From Batkoa obscura (taxonomy: Eukaryota > Entomophthoromycota > Entomophthoromycetes > Entomophthorales > Batkoaceae): 64,000 nt of DNA. This document shows positions 46,557-59,051 of this stretch, piece by piece. Every line of letters begins with the position of its first letter. Within the stretch, counting starts at the first letter, position 1. The notes beneath the pieces are model-generated. The model was not told the origin of the DNA. It ran no database searches and saw nothing but the letters and a program-made list of their open reading frames with translations. The position numbers were made by a program, and so were the translations under genes. Where the stretch lies: the NCBI GenBank assembly GCA_030770535.1, contig JASVEC010000002.1:434001-498000 (forward strand). Direction: 5' to 3'.

Positions 46557-48549
46557 TTAACAAGGAAGGGGCTCTGGGTCAGCTAAATAATAACAGAGGT
46601 AGGCTTTATGATTAATGACGTCTTCATGCTCAACAATATCAACGTTATGATCATCAAATTTAAACCATTTTCCACCAAGCCGCATATAAGAAATATAATG
46701 CCCATTATCTAAGGATCCGATGTGATGCACAACGGCAAACAAAGTATAATTAAATAGACTCGATGTTTGAGTATTTTCTTTTGTTTCAGAAAAAGTTCCA
46801 TTCCTTAAAAAGATTGGGAGCTTTGTAGCGTTAGCGACATAAGGAGTCATATCTAATTTTAATGGTAAGTGAATTTTAGTATTTACTTTGGATAAATTGG
46901 AAGGATCATGACTGTATCTCTTTAGCTGAAAGCTAAGTACAGGAGATAAAGTTTTAAATGTCATTTGTTTAGTAGCTTCGGTTTGAGCTTTACATTTGCT
47001 ACACTTATATGAATCTGCACTCAACGTTTCGGTATGAACATATCTATTTTATATTAATGAGTCTAAAATCTGTTTAAAAAAGCATACCCTCTTAAACAAT
47101 CCTTTAATTCCAATTCAGGTACTTTCATTTTTTTCTCAGAACCTTCAGATGTATGAATCCTTCGTTTTTTGGGATTCTTTAAATCCAAAGCGTTATCCAA
47201 GTATGGATCTCCTTTGTTAGAGATATAATTACAGGAGAGACAAGTAACTGAAGACTGTAATTCTCCACCAAATGTACGATGGACTGGGCAGATACATGGC
47301 TTTTCAGTTGTACCAGGCTCAACGCCATGATGAGCTACTTCATCTAAAAAAATTAGCCTTTAACTCTGTAACAAATTGTTTCTATCACCTTCATGTATTT
47401 TGTTTATCAATGCTATAAAAAATTCATGAGCATCTTGTTGTTCGTACCCAGCAAGATGCTTTGAGCTGTTCCAAATGCTTTTTAGCAGCGAAGTTATTAT
47501 CATCGGTGAAGGGTTGTTTGAGTAATACTTTAAAATCATAAAATAAATACAGTTCATTTTTAAAATTTATAGTACCTGGATAATAAATCCACGGATTGTA
47601 CATGACATACAGCTTCTAGTTATACAGTCATTCCTATCCATTGATAAAAATATATCTGAGAATGTAGGATTATGTGTAATCATTTGTAGTATACAATTTA
47701 CAAAACATGTATTTCCTACATTTCGAATACCTCTCAAACCTTTTAATCAATTAATTAATTTTTGCTATTTTCGATTATTTCCTTACTTAAGCATCTAGAG
47801 GATTCAAAGCACTCTTGAACAACTTCGATATCTGAAAGCTTTTTCCTTACCAATGCATTTATGTCATCGTATTGTTCTATATACTTTAACTAAGATAACA
47901 AAAAGAATATATAAATTACCGTTTTTCAGCCTTTGTTTTAAGTTTGTGATTGCAGAACTTCTAAGGATTTCAATCACGTTATTTTCTAAAATAACATCAC
48001 AACAAAGACAAAAAAGGGTCAATCCTTGGTATTTAAGCCCTTAAAACCAAATAAATTTGATCATTAAATAAACCCTATAAAGTACCTAATACGTGCTTAG
48101 ACTCTTTGCTATGTAACATAGAGTGTCTAGTACACTGAAGTACGTCACATTCCAGACAAGCTACACTTCTGTTTCGTACTGATCTACCACATGGTCCACA
48201 TGATAAAGATGGAAACTAAAGACGTCAATAAAATAATGTTGGTGATATTAATGGTTACTTTTTTATCCAACTCAGTATAAAATGATAGTCGACTTATTGT
48301 TTTCCTATCTGGACCAGAACGTTTACTGCCTAAAATTTGAGCTAAATTTATTTACCTGCTACTATACATTGTATTACCTGTAATCCTTCTTAAATTTAAA
48401 ACTCCTTTAACTTTGGGTATATTCGCCTTTAAATAGAAAATTTGAACCATGTTTATAAACTTCATTTGTAATGGAGATAGTCCTCCATTTTCTTTTAGGT
48501 CAAGTCGCCCTAAATCAGATGACATGGTAATATGCGCGCACTTCGACAT
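46557..48549 (-). CDS. UBP8: SAGA deubiquitinase Ubp8 / USP22
   Basis: Nine exons give 542 residues (48549-48378, 48329-48259, 48215-48086, 48039-47920, 47876-47787, 47739-47576, 47527-47389, 47343-47088, 47043-46557). An N-terminal ZnF-UBP is seen as paired cysteines (CGPCGR, CLECD, FCLCCD). The catalytic Cys box [13 protein letters not shown] puts Cys206 in place. [31 protein letters not shown] and the His box DNGHYISYM (His496) with Asp512 complete a USP fold of the Ubp8/USP22 type. Ubp8 removes ubiquitin from histone H2B within the SAGA coactivator. The seventh intron uses a GTGATA donor and is 45 nt; the reading frame would otherwise hit a stop. Confidence 0.93.
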
Positions 48550-49030
48550 CTTTTAACAATTAAAAATAAAAATAAAATAGCAGTTCTAATGAGTTTATAG
48601 TAATACCACGTGACTAGATTCAAATTAAGTAAACTATAATTAGTAAATATCTTTTCCAGCAAATTGTATATTTTTTGAAGAAATTATTAATATCATAAAA
48701 AAATATTGATTTGATTATAGCTCGGCTAAAGCTGATAGTGATATGCTTATAAGTATTTGAAAACATAGTATATGCTATTAGTTAATGCATATAATATATG
48801 ATACTAATTAACATTTTATTTAGTATGATAAAAATCTTAATAATATAAATTAATTATTTTAACAATAATTGATGATAATTATAATAGAATAATTGACAAT
48901 CATTTAACAACTTTATTTCGTTATCAGTTTGTTAAGTTTGAAGTAAAGTCAATTTATAAAAAGTTGGTAATAGTGTAAATAAAACATAACTATTTTTTAT
49001 ATTATAGATGCTGTTTTCATTTTAAATAAT

Positions 49031-49070
49031 ATTAAACATTAAACATTAAACATTAAACATTAAACATTAA
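49031..49070. repeat. ATTAAAC heptamer tandem repeat
   Basis: Five perfect tandem copies of ATTAAAC (49031-49065), then ATTAATTATTAAA. A simple microsatellite, likely variable in copy number. Confidence 0.85.
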
Positions 49071-50318
49071 TTATTAAAGTATGTGACAAGTCTAGTTTCA
49101 TTATAAAAAATTATCATAGAAATTAACTTTTAATCTCAATAATAATTTTACATGACTAATAAATTGGTTATATATAATATACCATAATAGTTTATTATAT
49201 TAAAACAATAGATTGTTTTTGAATATAAAATAAAAATCAATTTTTTCTAAATATTAAATTAAATCGTAAAGTCAACACAGTGAAATTATAAGTACTTTTT
49301 TTTAGAAAAAGCCATCTGATTTTTGGTTTTATCATAACAAATGCTTCTAACGTTTATTAAAAATACCTATCTGATATACAAATACTTCAAAAAACTATTA
49401 GTAGGGTTGGTATAAGATGTTATTCTCGAAAGTATATTTCTGTTTTTATAGTTTGAGAGGACAGTCTTTAATTGGCTAAGTAAATTGAAAAATTAGGTTT
49501 AAATCCCGAATTTTAGCTTAATTTAACAGTTTTGAAATTTATAAGTGTATTATGTTATGAAGATTCATTCAGTATAAACAACTTGATTGTTATATTATAA
49601 ATTATTATAATATTAACTATTAATTTCGGAGAAATAGAACCGTGTTATTATTAAATAAGCTGTCAAAAGAAATATTTTAATTAATGTAATTGCAATATTA
49701 TAAAAGCTTTATAAATCCATATTATTTTAAAATATTCTTATAAACCATTATTAATAATAATTAAAAATAAACGAATTGATGTAACATTCTTTTATTCCAC
49801 TTAACAAACAGGAATGTTGTTATCCGCGCTATTTAGTGAACCCTATAGAAAAAGTTTATTTATAGGTCAGATGGTTTTTTAGGACTTTAAAGGCTAATTT
49901 GACTGTAAATTATATTTCAAAACCTATCTAATTGAAAAAGATGATTGGATTAGATTCAATTTCGAAAAATAAAACATCTCCAATAGAACTCAAAAATATA
50001 TTTTTACAAATGAAGGTGGACGTACTTTCAAGTTACACTCCTTGATTGGCTTAGACTTAAATAGTTTACTCCAATTTTAGTCGAATATTGGAACTGAGTA
50101 CCCTTCTTCCTAATTAAAGTTTGCTAATTTTAACATCAAATTCTCCCACCCTGACTCAATTGGAAAAATAAAGGTAAACTAAGCCAATCATTTGACTTTA
50201 CATCTAACCTTGCCCTAAAGTAATGGACGTAAGCAATTACCAAAAAAGGAATTCCTTCTATGGCTAAATATTTGTAAGTTAATGCATAATCATAGATGAA
50301 AAGCAGGTGGAAACAGAG

Positions 50319-50326
50319 TATATAAA
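50319..50326 (+). promoter_or_regulatory. Likely TATA box of GDH2
   Basis: TATATAAA about 115 bp before the ATG at 50437, followed by a T-rich, then pyrimidine-rich leader. In DNA this AT-rich the match alone is weak evidence. Confidence 0.35.
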
Positions 50327-50436
50327 CAAGCGATTTTCAAGTTTATTTTAAAAAAAATACTGTTTTCTTTGTTGCTTACTCTTCAACTTTTTTTTTAGCA
50401 CTTTACAATCTTTGTCAATTCTAATTTAATTTTACA

Positions 50437-53400
50437 ATGGCATCCCTTACTAACGTATCTCAGGATTATCTCTCCAGTGAATTCCCTGGAAAAGCCGAAC
50501 AATTAAATAAGGTGGTTACCCTTATTGGTGAACAAGGTTTTATTCCAAAAGAACTTATTCAAAATGAAGCTTCTTGGTTTTATGGGTAAGTGTAGTTTAT
50601 TCTATTCTATTTTCTTTTTTATATTTATATATTTTAGTAACCTTGGAATTGATGAACTCTACTTTATTAATGAATCGCATGAAACTATTGCTTCTCATAT
50701 CAGTTCTTTATATGCAGCAAAAATCCAAGCCTTCACTGAAAATGCTGACTCCTTAAAGATTAACTTGATCAAAGAATCTGAAACTGGAGCCGTTTTCATG
50801 CATACTTCTAACCCAGGTGTTTCTCAATTAGCTGGTCCACAATATGAAAAAAGAATTGATGAGCAATATCTTAATAACTCTGGTTCCAACGTTTATCGTT
50901 TAGAATCTTTTCGTTCTACTGGTACCATCTCTTCATCAACTTCTTCTCAATTACGTCTTTATTTCTTAAACAAATGTAACTTTGCTAACCCAGAACCTAC
51001 TGCTGAACAAATTTTAGATATCAAATCTGTTTCCAGTGAAAACTTCTTAAAGCGTGCCACTGAAAATACTCTTTCAGTTTATCAACAAGTTATGACCAAT
51101 GCCCTTAAACGTACTGGTCCAGTCATTGAAGAATTTGATGTACCAAATAGCAACGAAAAGCGTTTAGTTATTGCTTACAAACGTGGTACCACTCAAAACT
51201 TCTTTTCAGCTCTTTCAGATCTTTACCATTATTATGATCTTTATACCACCCGTAAATACGTTGAACAATTTTCTAATGGTATTACTATTGTTTCTCTTTA
51301 CCTTACTCAGCTCTCCGATTCTAAAAAAGCTCCAATTGAGCACACCATCACTCAAGTTATGAAAGAGGTTTCCCTTATTTATTGTCTTCCAACTACCCCA
51401 CTTCAAGGTTTCTTTAAAACTAATGAACTTTCAGTTCAAGAAGCTATCTATGGCTATGTAGGTTGGATTTTTGCTCAACATTTCCTTAATCGTCTTGGTA
51501 ACGAGTTCAGTTCTCTTGTATCGATCCTTGATCATAATAACCCAGCTCATGCTGAAGTTATCAGTAAAATTCGTAAGCGTCTTCGTCAAGAAACCTTTAC
51601 ACGTGAATATATATTAGACATTATTAAGCAATATCCAGAATTAATCAAACAATTATACGTTGATTTTGCTTTAAGACATTATATTGTACCAGATGAAAAC
51701 AACTTAAAGCCTACCCTTTCTTATCAACGTATTCAGACTGAAAAGATCCTTACTGAAGAAGAATTACTTCAAAGAATTAAACTTGAAACTAGTAATGCTC
51801 ATGAATCTATGGTACTCGAATCTTTCCTTACCTTCAACAAACATGTATTAAAGACTAATTTCTATCAACCTACTAAAGTTGCTCTCTCTTTCCGTTTGAA
51901 CCCTGAATTTTTACCAAACCTTGAATATCCAACTAAATTATATGGTATGTTCTTTGTCATTGGCAGTGAATTCCGTGGTTTCCATTTAAGATTCCGTGAT
52001 GTTGCTCGTGGTGGTATCCGTGTAATTCGTTCAAGAAATCGTGAAGCATATTCTATTAATCTTAGATCTCTCTTTGATGAAAATTACAATCTTGCATCTA
52101 CTCAACAACGTAAAAACAAAGATATTCCAGAAGGCGGCTCGAAAGGTACTATCTTATTAGATATTGAAAAACAAGATAAAGCTAGTTTTGCTTTTGAAAA
52201 ATACGTTGATTCTATTCTCGATTTATTGATCCCAGGTCAATCTCCTGGTATTAAAGAAAAGATTGTTGATTTACATGGTAAACCAGAAATTTTATTCTTT
52301 GGTCCAGATGAGGGTACTGCTGATTTTATGGATTGGGCCAGTTCTCATGCACGTAAACGTGGTGCTTCTTTTTGGAAAGCTTTTACCACCGGTAAATCAC
52401 AATCCCTTGGCGGTATTCCCCATGATTTATTTGGTATGACTACTCGTTCTGTACATCAATACGTACTTGGTATTTATAAAAAATTAAATCTTAAAGAAGA
52501 AGAGTGTACTAAATTACAAACTGGTGGACCTGATGGTGATCTTGGTTCTAATGAAATTAAAATTTCAAAAGATAAGACTGTTGGTATCGTTGATGGCTCA
52601 GGTGTCCTTTTTGATCCTCAAGGTATTGATCGTACTGAACTTACCCGCCTTGCAAATGAACGTAAAATGATTAATCATTTTGATATAAGTAAACTCAGTG
52701 CTCAAGGTTATCGTGTATTAGTTGATGAACGTAATGTTAAATTACCATCTGGTGAAGTTGTAGCTGATGGTTTAGCATTCCGTAATGTTTATCATCTTAA
52801 CCCAGAAGCTTCCTCATTAGTATTCGTACCATGTGGTGGACGTCCAGAATCAGTTGATATTGATAATGTTCATAAATTATTAGATGCTGATGGTAACCCA
52901 AGATTTAAATACATTGTTGAAGGTGCCAATTTATTCTTTACTCAAGATGCTCGTTTAAGATTAGAAAAGGCAGGAGCTATTATCTTTAAAGATGCATCAG
53001 CTAATAAAGGAGGTGTCACTTCTTCTTCCCTTGAAGTATTAGCTGCTTTAGCTTTTAATGATGAAGAATTTGCTCAACATATGTCAGTTAAAGATGGTAA
53101 TGTACCAGCTTTCTATTCAGAATATATTAATCAAGTTCATCAAATTATTGAAAGAAATGCAGCTAATGAATTTGAATGTTTATGGAAAGAAAGTAATCGT
53201 ACTAACATTCCACGATCTATTTTATCAGATGATTTATCAGTAGCTATTGTTAAATTAAATGAAGAATTACAACGTACTTCCCTTTGGGATGATGAACAAT
53301 TACGTCGTGTTGTGCTTACTGAGGCTTTCCCTAAACTTTTAGTAGATACTTTAGGTTTAGATACTCTACTTCAAAGAGTTCCTGAAAATTATGTTAAATC

Positions 53401-53515
53401 GATGTTTGGTTCTTTCCTAGCTTCTAGATTCGTTTATAAATATGGTACCCAACCTTCTCAATTCGCGTTCTTTGAATTTATGGCTCCTTATTTTCAAAAG
53501 GCTAACTCTGCTTAA
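50437..53515 (+). CDS. GDH2: NAD-specific glutamate dehydrogenase, Gdh2 type
   Basis: Two exons (50437-50585, 50638-53515) give 1,008 residues starting MASLTNVSQDYLSSEFPG. The fungal large NAD-GDH plan is present. A long regulatory N-terminal half is followed by the catalytic core FHLRFRDVARGGIRVIRSR, NREAYSINLRSLFDENYNLA, QQRKNKDIPEGGSKGTILL, GPDEGTADFMDWA, the nucleotide-binding GGPDGDLGSNEIKIS and EGANLFFTQDARLRLE. The enzyme deaminates glutamate to 2-oxoglutarate and ammonia with NAD, feeding nitrogen catabolism and, with carnitine-linked acetyl transport, mitochondrial carbon flow. It is somewhat shorter than yeast Gdh2 (1,092). Strong codon bias (GGT, CGT, ACC, AAC) suggests high expression. 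No presequence is evident, so a cytosolic enzyme is likely. Confidence 0.96.
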
Positions 53516-53930
53516 AGGATTGAGTTGATAATTACTCTTTAATTTAGATCTAAAATTTAAGATATTTCTTTTTTATAAAAATAAAATTTAAAACTTAGAA
53601 TATGGGGATGTATTTTTGTGTTTAAGAACTTTACTAACAAATTTTCCGCTTAAATAGTACTTAAAAAATAGAAAAAGTAATGAAGTTAAAAAAAACACTC
53701 CCATATGTATTAATCTAAAACTCAAAATTTATTATATTTTATAAAGAAATGGCTTTAATTCATCTCAAGTTATTAAAAAAACATTATAAGAATCTTCTAT
53801 TCAATTCTTATATGACATAAAATTAGATAATTACTGATTAAATACTAAAATAAGAAAATATTCGCATATATAAAAAACATTATAAAAAATCACAAAAGGT
53901 CTTATTTATTTCATAATAACAGTATAAATT
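53516..53930. other. Convergent spacer with one hairpin repeat
   Basis: Between the GDH2 stop and the LMBRD2 stop. Repeat copy 14 lies about 85 bp after the GDH2 stop, so it may be part of the 3' UTR. Otherwise AT-rich. Confidence 0.6.
53601..53705 (+). mobile_element. Short hairpin repeat (MITE-like), copy 14
   Basis: Near-consensus: TATGGGGATGTATTTTTGTG, TTTACTAACAAATTTTCCGC, AAATAGTACTTAAAAAATAG and AAAAAACACTCCCATA. Confidence 0.87.
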
Positions 53931-56123
53931 CTAACTATCCTCTCTAATGGATCTTAGATAGCCAATATCCTCTTCATCAAAATTGTCATCATCTACAAAT
54001 GAATCAATATTATTATAAACATTAGGTGAATTAGGTCGATCATTAGAAATAGTAGCAAATTTCCATGATGAAAAAAAACGTCGAATTTTTTGAGATGTAG
54101 ATAATTTTATATTATTTCTAACTATTGAATCTTCTTCATCAGAATCATAATATAGTGAACTATTATTATTTGAAGTAACTTCAACTGCCATAGATCTCGA
54201 TGGCGAGTTACGATTATAGTTAGAATTATTTCTTGAACTAAATATATCCACTTCATTTCTTTCAAAATTGGTAATATTTGATTGAATTCTACGTTCTTCT
54301 CTTATTCTTTCATTTTTTAATATTTCCCTACCTTCCCTTAATCTTTCAATTGAGTTTTGATCCTCCAATAATAAATTATCAATTGAAAAATAATTAAATA
54401 ATTTTTTGTGCCACTGAAAGATGGAAAATAATACTGGAATTAAGATTAATAATGGAAAATAATTACTAAATTTACCCAAAAATGGTACTAAATCAATTAC
54501 TCCCATCAATTGATAAAACACTGAGTTTTCAACCGATGCTGATCCTGCTAACATTAAAAAGTTATAATATAATGGCATTGCTAATTTACATAAATATTCA
54601 CCACTTAATAGTAATGATATAGAATCCGTATGTTGATTAGGTACTAATACATAATAATTAAATATTTTGACTTGAAATAAAGAAGAATAAGCACAATAAG
54701 ACATAAATAATATTAAAATGGCAGATATAAGTTGTAATAAAGAATAAGCCCCTTGTAATTGATTAAAAAATAGAGCTATTATAGATAATGTAACATTGGG
54801 TATTTTAAATGTTAATTCTGACCAAAGTATAATGACAGATAATATTAAAAACAAGAAACTACTCAATTTCAAATAATTTGGTTCAATTAACACATAATAA
54901 TACCATAATATTGTTATCTTCAAATCATCCCATTTACTACCATTTAATATCATCAATTCTGATGTTAATTTTTTATCACTATTTTTACTACAATTTATAA
55001 TATCTTGAATTAAGAACGCTTCTTTTAATACTTGTTCCCATATTGCTTGATTTCTTTCTTTTAATTTTAAGTTTCTTTTTAATTTTAAATGAATTTGATC
55101 TAAATATTCTTCTGTTATAATATCAGGTATTACTTCGTTATTATTATTATTATTTCTTGTTGTTGTTAACTCATATAAATAAGCCAAATCCAAATTAAAT
55201 TCTTTTAATATTAAATGAAATTCATTTTGTATACTTTGATTTGTTTGCTGATTTATTTTATTTGATATTAGTTGTATAATACTTAATATTTGTTTTAATT
55301 CATATTCACTATCATTTAATTTTTCTTTTAATATTGGTGCTTGAATTTCCATTTTTTTTAATCTTTCCGTTGGACTTGAATATATCCAAAATTGTCTAGG
55401 TACATCTATTAATCCATATCCCATAAAACATATTATTAATAATAATCCATAACAATTTGATATCGCTATTAAATAACTTTTGGTTGCTTGACTTTAATAA
55501 AACATTATATATTATTTAAGTTAATAAAATAAAAAGACTTACAAGCTATTTAGTTGATTTTTGATAACTATATAAACTACTGCTACTATACCAATACCAC
55601 CAACAATAGATAAATAAACTAACTGTCTTAAAATAGCCTTTCTTAGTTTACGTTTCCAATTAAATCCACCTAAATCTAAATATCTTTCCATTATTGGTAT
55701 AATTATCCTAAATAAAAAAGAAAATTTGATTTATAACTCTGTATAATACTATTCATCATAAAAAATTACCAATTTAATACAAATGAAGTCCAATAAACAA
55801 TCCTCCAAATAATATATAACACTTTATTATCAATATATAATACTGGTTCAACACACAATCTTAAATCTGAAGTTTCTTTTAAACATAAATCATATTTTGT
55901 CTAATATTAAATTAATGATCAAAATTTAAAAAATAATACTTTTGCTTACCGATAATAGATCAATAGGTAACAAGAAGAAAGCAGAGAAAGGGAATGACCA
56001 AGCTAGAGTAACAATCAATAAAATAAAATTAAAGTTTTTAAACGAAGTATATCGATTTAATATTAATATCACTATCCCAATAGTTAATAAAAACAATAAA
56101 GCTAATAAAAAGTAACTGAGCAT
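53931..56123 (-). CDS. LMBRD2: LMBR1-domain membrane protein, LMBRD2-like
   Basis: Four exons (56123-55950, 55900-55770, 55707-55543, 55491-53931) give 676 residues. It is a polytopic membrane protein. Helices lie at about 3-22 and 32-55, and more follow around each short exon. Another comes before the GYGLIDVPRQFW hallmark of LMBRD2 proteins. A charged coiled-coil-like loop follows (about 200-340), then a cluster of four to five helices in the C-terminal half. The soluble tail is Arg/Glu- and Asn/Ser-rich and ends in an acidic stretch. LMBR1-family proteins are lipocalin-receptor-like; LMBRD2 has been linked to GPCR signalling in animals, and its fungal role is unknown. Confidence 0.86.
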
Positions 56124-56662
56124 ATCTTTCTCACTCTTATTGAGGTAAATAGATTAGTTATTAGTAGGCTCTAGATGATATCGTTGAGTTTGGGTTAATG
56201 AATAAAAATATAAAACTTAGTTTATGCTATTTTTATTAAATTTCTTGGTATTAAGAACTGTTCATTTTTTATTGGCTAAAATTCAAACTTCATTGATTTT
56301 ATGCTTAGAGAAAAATTCAATCATCAAAATTCAGACTTGAATTTTAACTCAAAAATTCCAATTGCAGTCCTAAAAAGTATCTAAACATAATTCATCGAAT
56401 TTTTAACACATTTTTTTCAATAAAAAAAATGTAATTCATAGTTCACTGAGTTTGATCTTTTAATGATTCAAGTTCATAAAGTTGGGCTTTTTACCCGATA
56501 CCCCCAACTTGTTGATTTTTAGACTATTTATTGCATCTATTATAGTATAAAAGTCCAACGACGAAGTCTTAGATTCTTCCATTAATTGAACTATATAAAA
56601 GTTGTTGACACCTCACTGTTGGTTTAATCTCATCTAACTTAATATTGTTAACAAAACTAAAA

Positions 56663-56766
56663 TATGGGGATGTGTTTTTTTTGTTCAAGAATTTTACTGA
56701 CAACCTTTCCGCTCAAATAACGCTTAAAAAATGGAAAAAGTAATGAAACCAAAAAACATACTCATA
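56663..56766 (+). mobile_element. Short hairpin repeat (MITE-like), copy 15
   Basis: TATGGGGATGTGTTTTTTTT start, TTTCCGCTCAAATAACGC and TTAAAAAATGGAAAAAGTAA inside, and a worn ACTCATA end. Confidence 0.82.
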
Positions 56767-57014
56767 TGCTGATTTTAAATAGTTTTATTAGTTATATTCA
56801 ATTATTATTAACTAATAAAATGGACTGTATAGATTTAACTGCTATATTTTGACTGTCAAAATGTTAATATAGCAGCATATCTATTGAGTTGTTCTAAATA
56901 AAATATTTAAATTCAATAAAATACTCAACATGAAATTAATATTCATTAATAAATAGATACTCTAAATAAAGTATTAGTTTGAATAAAATATAAATTAAAT
57001 TAATAGTACAAATA

Positions 57015-57119
57015 TATGGGGATGTTTTTTTTGGCTTCATTATTTTTTCCATCTTTTAAGCGCTATTTGAGTGAAAAAATTGTTAGTAAAATTGTTAAGT
57101 ACAAAAATACATCCCCATA
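57015..57119 (-). mobile_element. Short hairpin repeat (MITE-like), copy 16
   Basis: Both termini full: TATGGGGATGTTTTTTTTGG and AAAATACATCCCCATA. The centre reads TTAAGCGCTATTTGAGTG. Nearly a mirror of copy 8. Confidence 0.88.
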
Positions 57120-57504
57120 TATACAATAATTAAATTATTTAAACTATAGATATTAACTATTAATCATTAAAGCAATCGATGGATTGGCAATTGAAATTTT
57201 ATTTAAAATTATAATGAACATTAAGACATTGTTGGGAAATACATGTTTTAAATTAAGGTAGATGTAAATTTCTGTCATACAATAGATTTCAACTAATAAA
57301 ATTAACCTCAGAAAGTCATCAAATTAATTTCATTAGCTGAAGCCCTTTTGGCATGGCTTAAGTTAAAATTTGGTAAACATAAAAATCACTCAACAACAAT
57401 GTATTAAAAAGTTAAGATTTTGAATTCAAATTTAAATCTAAAAAATTAATCAAAACAAAAAGAAACTCATTTATATAATAATATATAATAAGTATTCGTT
57501 TTAT

Positions 57505-58878
57505 TTAGCTTTCGCTATCAACAATTTTTACCACAACACCCACCGCTATAGTTGAAGAAGCATTTCTTAATGCAATTCTACCTAACGAAGGGACCAAATA
57601 AAAACAATCAATAGCAATAGGTTCTTTAAATGTTAGCTCTACCAATGCATTATCACCAGGTAATAATTCATCTACTTCTTTGATGTCGCTTTGATCATTG
57701 ATTTTTTTAATCAATCTAGCAAAAACACAAGAATTAGAATGTAAATTATGACTATCGATCATGACCTCAAATCCCTCCTTGATACCTTCATTATCTTTTT
57801 TATTAAAATAAGATAGTACTGTGATATAAGCTAATAGTGAATGCACAGGTAGACATGGATTTTTATCGGGATGACTCAACAAATGGCCACGTCGAATACT
57901 TCTATGATTGATATCTGTTAACTTAAAAGTAACCTTGTTATCTTGTGATACACTGTTTACTCTTTGATTATTAAATTCAATAAAATCTACTTTGCTTTTT
58001 GTATTATTGGGAGATATAATAACAGTATCTCCACAAGTTAAAATTCCACTTTCAATTTTACCTATACATAGTATCTCACTAGACGATAACTGAATGGTAT
58101 CTTGGATCGATATTCTTAATAAATCTTCGTTTGGTTGTTGATTATTGACTTTGATTTCATTCAATAGTTCAATTAAAATTTTATCATTATACCAAGTTAA
58201 GTTAGTAGATGCTTGGATCACGTTCTCTCCATTATAACTACAGACAGGTATAAAATAAATAGTAGTATGGCTCTTTAAATAAGGAATACTATCAATGACT
58301 TTATTGATACTATCTACTAATTCATTGTATATTTTTTGATCGTAGTGAATCAGATCCATTTTATTAGTAATAAAAATAAGCTCCTTAACCCTCATATTTT
58401 TAATAAAAGTCAAATGTTTTTTCAGGTGTTGTTGACGAGCTTCTTGGTTATCAACACTAGAAATAACAAATAAAGCAACATCTACCTTAGAGATTCCAGT
58501 AATCATATTTTTAATAAAATTTGGATTTGCAGAGATATCCGATATATTAATCACTTTAGTTTCACTTTCAATGGAATATAATTTATGACTGTTTGGTCGG
58601 CTGTTATTATTGTTGCTATTAAAGTTAATGTTAACTGTACTTTGATCATAGCTACTATTGATACTATTGATATTATCTTTGAGCCCTTGTTTGAATAAGG
58701 AATTGTATTTATCTAAACTATTTTTACCTTGATTAAGAGATAGATGCTCCAATTGATATTCTTGTAGAGAAATAGGATCCCTTTTATTATAAAAATAAAT
58801 TAATTGTGCCAATACATTACATTTACCACTCAACTCATCTCCTACAATTATCATATTCATTGCTTCTTTATTATTCAT
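57505..58878 (-). CDS. Divergent eEF1A-like protein, probable pseudo-GTPase
   Basis: Intronless, 457 residues, collinear with elongation factor 1A across its whole length. Still recognisable are FIKNMITGISK (121-131), the NKMD base-recognition motif (172-175), a domain 2 with IQDTIQLSSSEILCIGKIES and G-V/L-T-CGDTV, RSIRRGHLLS, GDNALVELTF, PSLGRIALR and VAVGVVVKIVD at the end. Key GTPase parts are eroded. The P-loop reads GDELSGKC (13-20) with Cys where Ser/Thr binds Mg. The switch II DxxG is DISA (114-117), with the catalytic DAPGH block gone. A poorly matched Asn-rich linker (about 65-100) replaces switch I. GTP hydrolysis is therefore unlikely. It may be a moonlighting or regulatory paralogue; canonical eEF1A must lie elsewhere. 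The long open frame argues it is a kept gene. Confidence 0.78.
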   Translation of the reverse strand: MNNKEAMNMIIVGDELSGKCNVLAQLIYFYNKRDPISLQEYQLEHLSLNQGKNSLDKYNSLFKQGLKDNINSINSSYDQSTVNINFNSNNNNSRPNSHKLYSIESETKVINISDISANPNFIKNMITGISKVDVALFVISSVDNQEARQQHLKKHLTFIKNMRVKELIFITNKMDLIHYDQKIYNELVDSINKVIDSIPYLKSHTTIYFIPVCSYNGENVIQASTNLTWYNDKILIELLNEIKVNNQQPNEDLLRISIQDTIQLSSSEILCIGKIESGILTCGDTVIISPNNTKSKVDFIEFNNQRVNSVSQDNKVTFKLTDINHRSIRRGHLLSHPDKNPCLPVHSLLAYITVLSYFNKKDNEGIKEGFEVMIDSHNLHSNSCVFARLIKKINDQSDIKEVDELLPGDNALVELTFKEPIAIDCFYLVPSLGRIALRNASSTIAVGVVVKIVDSES

Positions 58879-59051
58879 ATTGGACTAATTTTTAACTAAA
58901 TTTTACTAAAACTATTAAATTGTTTGGAATGTGACGTTTGATTTCATTCTTTAAATTCCAACCAATAAAAGTGAACTACTAATTCTATTATTTGCTTTTG
59001 TAACAAAATAAAATCGAATGATAAAAATAAAATAATTTACTAAAACTTGAT

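Larger units (their letters stand above)
48550..50436. other. 1.9 kb intergenic region
   Basis: Upstream of both UBP8 and GDH2 (divergent). It holds a five-copy heptamer repeat and a TATA box near GDH2. No repeat-family copies and no coding region seen. Confidence 0.6.
56124..57504. other. 1.4 kb intergenic region, two hairpin repeats
   Basis: Between LMBRD2 (its 5' side) and the eEF1A-like gene (its 3' side). It contains copies 15 and 16 in opposite orientation 250 bp apart. No coding signal. Confidence 0.6.

Noticed and set aside
47345-47365. A 21-nt intron in UBP8
   Set aside because: Too short. A 45-nt intron from a GTGATA donor at 47388 gives the correct frame and a normal size.
49027-49070. 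Heptamer ATTAAAC run as a telomere-like repeat
   Set aside because: Only five copies in an interior position, with no G-rich strand character. A plain microsatellite is more likely.
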